DNA from: Chloroflexota bacterium
GTDB taxonomy: Bacteria > Chloroflexota > Dehalococcoidia > RBG-13-53-26
NCBI GenBank assembly: GCA_030616195.1
Contig: JAUWXW010000013.1
Span: forward strand, 1-13,619
DNA: 13,619 bases
Direction: 5' to 3'
In this document: positions 7,100 to 13,456 of the stretch, piece by piece
Position numbering within the stretch: the stretch's first letter is position 1
How the letters are laid out: every line of letters starts with the position of its first letter
Translations under genes and position numbers: made by a program
The notes under the pieces: model-generated
Databases searched by the model: none
The model's input: the letters and a program-made list of their open reading frames with translations, nothing else
Told to the model about the DNA's origin: nothing

Positions 7100-7512
7100 G
7101 GTGACACCTCCTTCCACAGTCATGATACCTGGAGGGGAGACAGCCGAAGATAGATAGGAAATAGGGCAGCTTCTCCCCAAGTGTGCCGGCCTTTGTTGGA
7201 AACCAGCGCCCTTTTCCCCCTAAATAATAGCGTAATAGTCTTCGTTTGAGAAGGGTTGTTGTTTACCCCTCCTACATGGTAATGTAGCGCGAGGCTTTAG
7301 CCTCGCTGCAAAAAAGGCGACCCTAAAAGGGTCGCGCTACAACAGGCGTCTTGGCACGACGGGACTCTTGGAGTCGGCTTGCAGCCAAGATAGGATTATA
7401 AGAAAATGGTTGTTAAGGATTCCAACAGACGACATTTGGAGTTAACGAAAAAAGCAGATCCATGAGCAGGTATCTTATCTAGAACGGTGACCTTAGGGGT
7501 CAGGAGGCAACC
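7100..7512. other. Divergent intergenic gap (413 bases)
   Basis: This gap lies between the divergent CoA-transferase and CNNM/CorC-type genes, so promoters for both are expected here. I found no convincing -35/-10 pair for either. A weak + strand candidate is TTGGAG...TAGGAT with a 17-base spacer near 7370-7395. The main content is the nested palindrome at 7284-7340. I see no coding frame or RNA gene. Confidence 0.5.
7284..7340. repeat. Compound palindrome: two perfect hairpins inside an outer stem
   Basis: The outer stem GTAGC (7284-7288)/GCTAC (7336-7340) encloses two perfect 7-base hairpins. The first is GCGAGGC-TTTA-GCCTCGC (7289-7306) and the second is GCGACCC-TAAAA-GGGTCGC (7317-7335). 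They are joined by a linker with six A's (7307-7316). As RNA or single-stranded DNA this would fold as a three-way junction. It lies away from either gene start and looks more like an interspersed REP-like or MITE-like element than a terminator. The second hairpin resembles the palindrome at 4448-4469. Confidence 0.7.
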
Positions 7513-8781
7513 ATGGACAACACAGTAACCCTATATCTGGTCTTGGCTCTCGTATGCGTCTTGCTCTCTGCGTTCTTTTCCAGTTCGGAGACAGCCTTCA
7601 TCTCTCTGCAGAAGATCCGAATAAAACATATGGAGAGGACAGGCGTTGCGCGAGCAGGTCGTGTAGCAAAACTGATGGAAAAACCGGAAAGATTTCTTTC
7701 CACGGTGGTCCTGGGAAATAACTTCGTCAACACTGCCGCGGCTGCCTTGGGCACCGCGGTTGCCATGCGGCTACTGACAGATGGCGAGACGGTACCAGTG
7801 GTAGTTGCCACAGTGATAGTAACCGTGGTCCTCCTGGTTGCCGCCGAAACTGTACCCAAAATTGTGGCTGCACAGCACAGCGAAAGGATGGCCCTGGCAT
7901 ATGTTACTCCTATCAGGACGGTATCATTGTTGTTATCACCAGCAGTAACTGTACTGGAGTGGATTGGGACTGGATTCAGCAAACTGGTAGGCGGTACCCC
8001 TGTGCCCAGAACCCTGGTAACTGAAGAGGAGATTCGCACCATGATTTCTCTAGGAAAGGAAGAAGGAGTGGTGGAAGAAGTTGAAGCCAAGATGCTCCAC
8101 AAGGTTTTCGAGTTTGGTGATGACCCTGTCCATGAGGCGATGACTCCAAGGCCAGATGTTGTTTGGATTGAAAAAGGCACCAAGCTGGCGGACTTTCTGA
8201 AGATCTACTCCAAGTCTCCACACAGTCGCTTCCCTATATACGAGGAAAGCTCTGACAACGTGATCGGCGTAGTGTCGATAAAGGACATACTTATGGCCCA
8301 AGCCGACGACAAGCTGGACCAAGAAAGCTCCCTTGACGGCCTGATTCGCCCCACCATTTTTGTTCCCGAAAGCAAGCGCATAGGCGAACTCTTCACCGAA
8401 ATGCAAGAAACAGGGATCCAGATGGCAGTAGTAGTTGACGAATACGGCGGCATTGATGGCATAGTAACCATGGAGCAATTGCTGGAAAAGGTGGTGGGAC
8501 ATTTCGGGGACGAGTTGGCCCGGCGAGCTAAGGAGTTTCAAGCCATCGATGAGCATACTTACGATGTAGATGGAAGCATGCGGATCGACGAGATAAATGA
8601 GGAACTGAATTTGGAAATACCTGCTGGGGACTACGAAACAGTAGCCGGTTTTGTGCTAAATAGGCTGGGACATATTCCCAAGCAGAATGATCAGCTCAGG
8701 TACGCCGATCTGAAACTGGTAGTAAAGGAAATGCGGGGGCTGAAGATCGAAAAGCTACGTATTACCAAGGAAATCAGGTAA
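7513..8781 (+). CDS. CNNM/CorC (HlyC)-type transmembrane CBS-domain protein
   Basis: This 422-residue inner-membrane protein belongs to the family tied to Mg2+/divalent-cation transport and formerly called hemolysin-related. Residues 1-155 form the DUF21/CNNM membrane domain, with hydrophobic segments at about 5-22, 65-87, 95-112 and 130-150. Family motifs are SSSETAF (23-29), GNNFVN (69-74) and AETVPK (111-116). A CBS pair follows at about 210-265 and 278-335, including HSRFPIYEE and VVVDEYGGIDGIVT. The CorC/HlyC C-terminal domain covers about 340-420, with DVDGSMRIDEIN. AGGAGG ends five bases before the ATG. It is followed by a strong hairpin at 8790-8817, so it appears monocistronic and is probably unrelated to the catabolic genes. 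Confidence 0.94.
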   Translation: MDNTVTLYLVLALVCVLLSAFFSSSETAFISLQKIRIKHMERTGVARAGRVAKLMEKPERFLSTVVLGNNFVNTAAAALGTAVAMRLLTDGETVPVVVATVIVTVVLLVAAETVPKIVAAQHSERMALAYVTPIRTVSLLLSPAVTVLEWIGTGFSKLVGGTPVPRTLVTEEEIRTMISLGKEEGVVEEVEAKMLHKVFEFGDDPVHEAMTPRPDVVWIEKGTKLADFLKIYSKSPHSRFPIYEESSDNVIGVVSIKDILMAQADDKLDQESSLDGLIRPTIFVPESKRIGELFTEMQETGIQMAVVVDEYGGIDGIVTMEQLLEKVVGHFGDELARRAKEFQAIDEHTYDVDGSMRIDEINEELNLEIPAGDYETVAGFVLNRLGHIPKQNDQLRYADLKLVVKEMRGLKIEKLRITKEIR

Positions 8782-8789
8782 ACGTCAAC

Positions 8790-8817
8790 GGGGGGCGGAC
8801 GGAGACGTCCGCCCCCC
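8790..8817 (+). terminator. GC-rich terminator hairpin after CNNM/CorC-type gene
   Basis: Perfect 12-base arms GGGGGGCGGACG (8790-8801) and CGTCCGCCCCCC (8806-8817) close a GAGA tetraloop of GNRA type. It starts 8 bases after the TAA at 8779-8781. Only two T's follow soon after, so it is a strong stem without the usual U-tract. Confidence 0.65.
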
Positions 8818-8887
8818 GCTTCACTCACCTAGAGCTTATCCGCAAACTTAATTCAATAGGGTAGCCTGGAGCCTCCACTCTAGGCAC

Positions 8888-8909
8888 GGTTGCAGCATCT
8901 GCTGCAACC
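8888..8909. repeat. Perfect palindrome with 10-base arms
   Basis: GGTTGCAGCA (8888-8897) pairs with TGCTGCAACC (8900-8909) around TC. Its right flank GCAACCTACCCC (8904-8915) is identical to 4615-4626 beside the other convergent-gap palindrome, which suggests a shared repeat family. Confidence 0.55.
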
Positions 8910-8926
8910 TACCCCGATTTCCAGGG

Positions 8927-8952
8927 GCCTGAAGGAATCCTTTCCTTCAGGC
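8927..8952. terminator. Hairpin, likely terminator for the L25 end of the minus-strand run
   Basis: Arms of 11 bases, GCCTGAAGGAA (8927-8937) and TTCCTTCAGGC (8942-8952), pair perfectly around TCCT. It lies 34 bases past the L25 stop on the minus strand. No T-run follows in either direction. Confidence 0.5.
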
Positions 8953-8985
8953 AATACCCCCAAAAACTACCCGAGGCAACGAGGT

Positions 8986-9636
8986 TTAGGATCCCTCCTC
9001 TGATTCCTCTTCGGTTGGTGTTGGTACTTCCTCAGCTTCGACCGCCTCTTCGACTACTACCTCCTCCAATTTCTCTGTCGGCAGTATGCTAATCTTCGCC
9101 ACTATACGGTCTGGATCGTCGAGAATCGTAACTCCCTCACCGAGCACAAGGTCCCTCACGTGAAGTGCTTCCTCTGGCTCTTCAAGAGAACTAAGGTCCA
9201 CCTCCACACTGGCAGGGATTTTGTCGGGCAAACATTCGATAGCCAAGGTGCTCAGCTCCTGCACCAGCATGCTGCTCTTAGACTTTAAGGCCGGTGCTTC
9301 TCCAACCAAAACAATGGGGACGTCCACCTTTATCTCTTCTTCCATTCTTACCTGGTAGAAGTCCACATGAAGTAACTCGCTTGTTCGCGGGTTTCTCTGA
9401 ATCTCACGAACAACAACGTTTCTAGGTTTTCTGACTTTGCCAATCTTGAGATTAATAAGCTTCGTCTTTCCTGCCTCAGCCAGGACATGCCGAAGCTCGG
9501 CACTATCGCACTGCAAGGCCATAGACTCAATTCCGTGCCCAAAAACGTGCACTGGCATAATCCCCTGACGACGTAGAAACCTGACCTTTTTACCCAGGGT
9601 GTCTCGTGCATCAACTTTCAACTCTATTTGCTCCAT
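8986..9636 (-). CDS. rplY: 50S ribosomal protein L25 / general stress protein CTC
   Basis: This 216-residue protein binds 5S rRNA in the large ribosomal subunit. Residues 1-95 are the L25 domain (IELKVDARDTLGKKVRFLRRQG at the start, then LLHVDFYQV at 88-96). Residues 97-185 are the TL5/CTC beta domain (IKVDVPIVLVGEAPALK, then LPDKIP and VRDLVLGEGV). A Glu-rich tail of about 28 residues ends the protein, as in many CTC-type members, and the overall length is typical. AAGGAGAGGT just precedes the ATG. It follows the alpha/beta hydrolase gene after only 17 bases, so it may be read from the upstream promoters. In many bacteria this gene neighbours prs or pth, so its position at the end of a CoA-thioester catabolic run is unusual. 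Confidence 0.95.
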   Translation of the reverse strand: MEQIELKVDARDTLGKKVRFLRRQGIMPVHVFGHGIESMALQCDSAELRHVLAEAGKTKLINLKIGKVRKPRNVVVREIQRNPRTSELLHVDFYQVRMEEEIKVDVPIVLVGEAPALKSKSSMLVQELSTLAIECLPDKIPASVEVDLSSLEEPEEALHVRDLVLGEGVTILDDPDRIVAKISILPTEKLEEVVVEEAVEAEEVPTPTEEESEEGS

Positions 9637-9653
9637 CTACCTCTCCTTCTTAT

Positions 9654-10418
9654 TCATACCTCTGAATCCTGGTCGTGATTCAGGAAATCCAGCAACAGTT
9701 TGTTGAAGCAGCCTCTTCTCTGCCTGTGAGGGGCGTGGCCTTGACATGGCAAGACCTCTAGACGTGCTTTGGATATGAGATCGGCGGCTCTGATAGCCCC
9801 AGCTAGAGGGTAATAGAGGTCACGACGGCTCCACACAATCAGAGTGGGCACCTTGAGACCTGGCAGCTCCTCCAGGCACACCCAGTCGGCATAGGTACCA
9901 TCCTCTTTCAGAAATCTGGGATAGGGTTGCGGACGCCGCAGTATTCTGCGAGCCTGCCAAGCGGCAAAACCCATGAAGCTCCCCAGGCGGCCTAGCTTGC
10001 TGAACCCCGACGTATCGACAAGCACAAGCTTGTGCACTCTCTCAGGACGGCGTAGGGCAATCTCCAAACATATCCTGCCACCCAGGGAATGTCCTACCAG
10101 GACCGGATAACTCAAGTCCAGCGCTTCCGTAAATCCTATCGCAAATTCAACGAAGTCCGACAAACGGTAGCCGTCCTTAGTCTTGTCGCTGAGGCCGAAC
10201 CCTATGAGGTCAGGAGCATAGAAAGTATGAGAAGCTGAGAGGGGCCTCATGGTCTCTAACCAGTCCCGCGAGTCGGTGGCGCCGCCGTGCAACAGGACCA
10301 CCGGGCGACCTTTGCCTGCTTTTAAGTAGTGTACCTCGTCATCACCAACCTTGAGCCTCAGACTTTCGACACTGCCATCGGCCGGCGGGTTGGTTGACAT
10401 ACCATAACCGTTTGCCAT
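9654..10418 (-). CDS. Alpha/beta hydrolase fold protein
   Basis: This 254-residue soluble hydrolase has HGG (44-46) as oxyanion-hole segment, the nucleophile elbow GHSLGG with S111, D200 in WSRRDLYYPL and H228 in CQGHAPH, giving a full catalytic triad (H231 is a less likely alternative). The segment between strands 6 and 7 (about 138-185) is short, so the cap domain is small. Possible roles include ester or lactone hydrolysis, C-C hydrolysis of a meta-cleavage-like product, or proline-iminopeptidase-like activity; none can be chosen. No good ribosome site precedes the ATG at 10418 or a second ATG at 10400. A promoter-like TTGCTG...TATTAT places the transcript start only a few bases before the first ATG. 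It lies between the thiolase and L25 genes. Confidence 0.85.
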   Translation of the reverse strand: MANGYGMSTNPPADGSVESLRLKVGDDEVHYLKAGKGRPVVLLHGGATDSRDWLETMRPLSASHTFYAPDLIGFGLSDKTKDGYRLSDFVEFAIGFTEALDLSYPVLVGHSLGGRICLEIALRRPERVHKLVLVDTSGFSKLGRLGSFMGFAAWQARRILRRPQPYPRFLKEDGTYADWVCLEELPGLKVPTLIVWSRRDLYYPLAGAIRAADLISKARLEVLPCQGHAPHRQRRGCFNKLLLDFLNHDQDSEV

Positions 10419-10431
10419 GTTGCCGTGCTTA

Positions 10432-10460
10432 ATAATAATACACGCGGCGGCTCACAGCAA
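10432..10460 (-). promoter_or_regulatory. Candidate internal promoter for hydrolase and L25 genes
   Basis: On the minus strand TTGCTG (10460-10455) and TATTAT (10437-10432) are 17 bases apart, inside a TATTATTATTAA stretch. The start site would be near 10425, leaving a leader of only ~7 bases to the ATG at 10418, or ~25 bases to the one at 10400. It lies in the 95-base gap after the thiolase gene and would allow L25 to be made independently of the thiolase. Only three of six -35 positions match consensus. Confidence 0.4.
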
Positions 10461-10513
10461 GAGTGACTCCTGTAAAGTGACCCCGCCCCATTTCACCAGC
10501 CCAGAAGCCCCAC

Positions 10514-11698
10514 TCAGAGCCCCACAATGAGACAGCTTACAGTGCATGCGGGGGGTTGCCCACCCATGTTGTGAGTAAGGCCCAGTTGGGGATTCTTGAT
10601 CTGGCGCGGCCCGGCCTTCCCCTGAAGCTGCTTGTACATCTCGTACATCATCCTCAGGCCGCTGGCTCCTACGGGATGGCCAAAGCACTTGAGGCCGCCA
10701 TCAGGTTGGACGGGGATTTCACCTCCCAGGGTGAAGACATCAGCATCTATGTCTTCCTTTACTTTACCCCGGGGGCTGAACTGAAGGTCTTCCATAATCA
10801 CGGCTTCAGTGATGGAGAAGCAATCATGGACTTCGGCCATGCTGATCTCCCGGCGCGGGTCCTTGATCCCTGCCTCGGCATAGGCCGCCTGTCCAGCGCG
10901 GTACGTCTCCTCAACATGAGTGTAATCGTAATCGCTTCTGACTGCCCCTTCAGCAGGGCCAACGCATATCTGGAGGGCCTTGACAAACACCGGGTCGGCA
11001 CTAAACTTCCGGGCATCTTCGGCCGGGACGACAATAGCTGCTGCTGCGCCATCGCTTACCCCGCAGCAGTCGAAGAGCCCAAGAGGCCAGGCAATAATGG
11101 GCGCCTGAAATACTTGTTCCAAGGTTATTACCCGCTGGAAATGTGCCTTGGGATTGAGAGAGCCGTTGTGGTGGCTCTTGACTACGATCTTGGCCAACAT
11201 GGTCTTGCCTTCATCTGGGCTAAGACTATAGCGGGCGAAATACTTGGTGGCCATCATGGCAAACATGCCTGGAGCAGTACTGTTGGTGGCTACATTCGCC
11301 ATTGGAGAGCCACCGCCAACCGCCAGGCCGCTCTGACCCGTGTCTTTCATTTTTTCCACACCCAACACCAGCACTATGTCATATATCCGGGCGGCCACAG
11401 CGTAGCAGGCGTTCCTCAGAGCGTCAGAGCCAGTGGCACACATGTTTTCCACACGGGTTACTGGCTTGTACTGCAATCTTAGCGGGGCACTGGCGCCCAG
11501 TCCGGCCATTCCCGACGATGTTACATCAACAGTACCCAGCCAGCAGGCCTGCACATCGTTTGGTTCGATACCAGCGTCTTCGAAGGCCTCATAGGCAGCA
11601 TCGATAACAAGTTCAGAGGCGCTCTTCTCCCACAACTCGCCAAACCTGGTGCAGCCCATGCCCACTATGGCAACTCTATCCTTTACGCTTTCAGCCAT
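10514..11698 (-). CDS. Thiolase (SCP2/archaeal acetyl-CoA acetyltransferase type)
   Basis: This 394-residue thiolase-fold enzyme cleaves or forms a C-C bond in acyl-CoA substrates. The nucleophile is C87 in ENMCATGSDAL. H291 in EVHDCFS and H341 in GHPVGASG are the expected catalytic histidines. The C-terminus has NMGGQPP in place of the CxGGGxG loop of classical degradative thiolases, which places it in the SCP2/archaeal group. In that group the thiolase often works with a DUF35 OB-fold partner, as in the archaeal thiolase/HMG-CoA-synthase complex and in BbsAB. The gene for such a partner ends one base before this start, with GAGGAA as ribosome site inside it, so the two products probably form a complex. 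A steroid-type retro-aldolase role is less likely because the Cys is kept. Confidence 0.92.
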   Translation of the reverse strand: MAESVKDRVAIVGMGCTRFGELWEKSASELVIDAAYEAFEDAGIEPNDVQACWLGTVDVTSSGMAGLGASAPLRLQYKPVTRVENMCATGSDALRNACYAVAARIYDIVLVLGVEKMKDTGQSGLAVGGGSPMANVATNSTAPGMFAMMATKYFARYSLSPDEGKTMLAKIVVKSHHNGSLNPKAHFQRVITLEQVFQAPIIAWPLGLFDCCGVSDGAAAAIVVPAEDARKFSADPVFVKALQICVGPAEGAVRSDYDYTHVEETYRAGQAAYAEAGIKDPRREISMAEVHDCFSITEAVIMEDLQFSPRGKVKEDIDADVFTLGGEIPVQPDGGLKCFGHPVGASGLRMMYEMYKQLQGKAGPRQIKNPQLGLTHNMGGQPPACTVSCLIVGL

Positions 11699-11699
11699 T

Positions 11700-13163
11700 T
11701 CATTCTTCCTCGCATCTTATCGGTCGTGTTTTCCAGTAGTAGTTATGAATGCCACGGTCAAAGAACAGCTTCCTGAAGGTCATCTCCACATGCATGCCCA
11801 CCTTCAACTGGGAAGGATCGCGATCGGTCATATCGAATACCCCTCGGCCACCCCCATCAAAGTCAACCACAGTGACAATAGCTGGAGGATCAACGCTGGC
11901 CGCCAGGTTATCCTGGGTAAAGGTGAAAACGGTGGCCTTTTTATCTGCAAACCGGTACGGTTCAAGTTGGTCCTTGGCATGGCATACAGCGCAGATTCGG
12001 ACCGGCGTGACGCCAGTGGTGAAGTTGGCAGACGGATTGACGTACTGTGGGGTACCGCAGTTGAGGCAGCGCACGCCATAAAGAGCCAGTATTTCCTTCC
12101 TGTTCCTCCACAGTGCTGAAATAGACGTGGCAGACTGCTCCGGCCGTCGACCGACATCCAGAGGAATAATTCCCCGCCATCGCAAGTACGTTTCGTAATT
12201 GGTGAGCATCTGTTTGGACTCCAGGTGTCCCTTTATGCCCCGCCTCCTCCCCAGTTTCTCCACAGCCGGAGTTACCCGAAGCAAGAAGGCATCGGCACCG
12301 TTGCTATAGCTGGCAAAGAGCATCTTGTCCCCGGGCTTAGCTTCCTCCAGGGCAGCCACCAACATCATAGTGGCCATGGCAGCACCAGCATTACCCACAG
12401 TGAGGAACATAGGGTCTTGAACCCTGGCAGCGTCAAACTTGAGGTCTCGCGCCACCGCAGCATGCCTCCTTACATTAGTGGGAGCATCATACACTGCCTT
12501 GTTGAAGTCATCAGGCCCCAGTTCGTATTTTTGCATCAGGGTAACCATGACTTCCGGAAGTAAGGAAGAGTAACCCTTGTCCAGGACCATGCGGTCCTCC
12601 CACGAGCGTACGAAAAGATCGCCATCGGCTCGCCACACCCCCGAGAACTCATCTGACAAAAAGACATGTCCATCAACCTCGGCGATGACGCTGTCTTTGC
12701 CTATCAACACGGCGGCGGCACCGCTTCCCAGAAGCTGTTCCAAATCACCCGAAGGAGCCCCCAGGCGACAATCAGCCACGGCAACCAGGACATTCCTGGC
12801 CGAGCCGGCATTCACCGCATCCAGTGCAGCAGCAATAGCCGTGGTTCCCACTCTTAGCGTGCCGGTAACATCCATGGTACGAATGCCGGGGGGCAAATCC
12901 AGGGCAGCAGCCAGAATGCTTGAGCCCAGCCTCTCCTTGTAGGGTGAGGTGGTACTGGCGAAGAAAAGGGCGTCAACAGAGTTCGGATCAATACCTCTGA
13001 GACAATCGGTAGCCGCCTCCATAGCCATAGTAATGCTGTCCTCGTCATGCCCGGCCACGGCTATCTCTCCGGGAATAGCAAAACCACCCCATGCCCGGTT
13101 GAATTCAGCACGACCGATACGGTGCAGGGGAATATAGGCACTGTAAGCTACGATTCCTGTCAT
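11700..13163 (-). CDS. HMG-CoA-synthase-like domain fused to DUF35 zinc-ribbon/OB-fold domain
   Basis: This is a 487-residue, two-part protein. Residues ~1-300 have the HMG-CoA synthase/KAS III thiolase fold (GIVAYSAYIPLHRI start, FFASTTSPYKE, GSGAAAVLIG, LTVGNAGAA). Residues ~360-480 are a DUF35 module: a zinc ribbon with C366, C369, C391 and C394, then an OB-fold. By motif comparison the three HMG-CoA synthase catalytic residues are replaced: Glu by Thr in FASTTSPY, Cys by Leu104 in GTLRVGT, and His by Asp226 in YDAPTN; Asn258 is kept. The ATG at 13163 is chosen because GAGGAG lies 4 bases upstream; an in-frame GTG at 13175 has no such site. The gene is one base from the thiolase. A scaffold or acyl-CoA carrier role is inferred; I believe related Cys-less fusions exist in other anaerobes. 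Confidence 0.88.
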   Translation of the reverse strand: MTGIVAYSAYIPLHRIGRAEFNRAWGGFAIPGEIAVAGHDEDSITMAMEAATDCLRGIDPNSVDALFFASTTSPYKERLGSSILAAALDLPPGIRTMDVTGTLRVGTTAIAAALDAVNAGSARNVLVAVADCRLGAPSGDLEQLLGSGAAAVLIGKDSVIAEVDGHVFLSDEFSGVWRADGDLFVRSWEDRMVLDKGYSSLLPEVMVTLMQKYELGPDDFNKAVYDAPTNVRRHAAVARDLKFDAARVQDPMFLTVGNAGAAMATMMLVAALEEAKPGDKMLFASYSNGADAFLLRVTPAVEKLGRRRGIKGHLESKQMLTNYETYLRWRGIIPLDVGRRPEQSATSISALWRNRKEILALYGVRCLNCGTPQYVNPSANFTTGVTPVRICAVCHAKDQLEPYRFADKKATVFTFTQDNLAASVDPPAIVTVVDFDGGGRGVFDMTDRDPSQLKVGMHVEMTFRKLFFDRGIHNYYWKTRPIRCEEE

Positions 13164-13207
13164 CGAACTCCTCACACAGTAGTCTCAAAATCTAAACACG
13201 CATTTTG

Positions 13208-13227
13208 CCTGATTTCGCCCCATCAGG
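13208..13227 (-). other. Small stem-loop in leader of the fusion gene
   Basis: CCTGAT (13208-13213) pairs with ATCAGG (13222-13227) around an 8-base loop, about 45 bases before the ATG at 13163. It would lie in the ~118-base leader of the predicted transcript. No riboswitch class was recognised. Confidence 0.25.
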
Positions 13228-13287
13228 TCTCGACTTCTTCCGGACAACTCTTGCTGTCGCCCAACACAGGCACAGGTAAGTTCACAT

Positions 13288-13317
13288 ATTATAGGTGAAA
13301 GGCCCTGACAACCGCAA
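13288..13317 (-). promoter_or_regulatory. Promoter for the HMGCS-DUF35/thiolase run
   Basis: On the minus strand a perfect TATAAT (13293-13288) is preceded by TTGCGG (13317-13312) with an 18-base spacer. Transcription would start near 13281, giving a leader of about 118 bases. The gap 13164-13456 holds no gene that I can support, so this is the natural place for the promoter of the downstream genes. Confidence 0.55.
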
Positions 13318-13352
13318 ATATTCAGAGTCTGCCAAAGGGGACAACCGGAGTA

Positions 13353-13434
13353 GTACCCGCTGGCAATTTAGTTCTTCCGTAACCCAAATGTACCGCCGGT
13401 TTTACGTTGACAAGGAGGCCAGCGAATCGGGTAC
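13353..13434. repeat. Long imperfect inverted repeat in gap after partial gene
   Basis: GTACCCGCTGGC (13353-13364) matches the reverse complement of 13418-13434 except for a five-base insertion in the right copy (GCCAGCG, then CGGGTAC). The arms are about 53 bases apart. It lies 20-100 bases beyond the stop of the partial minus-strand gene and may be a structured 3' end or terminator. The + strand also shows TTGACA (13407-13412) and TACAAT (13432-13437) with a 19-base spacer inside this region. Confidence 0.35.
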
Positions 13435-13456
13435 AATACTGCTGAGATTCATCCCT

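Noticed and set aside
7363..7400. Small inverted repeats (GACTC/GAGTC and GGCT/AGCC) in the divergent gap
   Set aside because: Arms of four or five bases are expected by chance and no regulatory layout accompanies them.
7284..8952. Possible CRISPR array from the repeated palindromes
   Set aside because: There are no regularly spaced identical repeats with unique spacers. The elements are isolated palindromes of different sequence.
10556..11482. A 308-residue open frame on the + strand
   Set aside because: It lies antisense to the thiolase gene, whose motifs (C87, H291, H341) are unmistakable. The + strand translation shows no family pattern.
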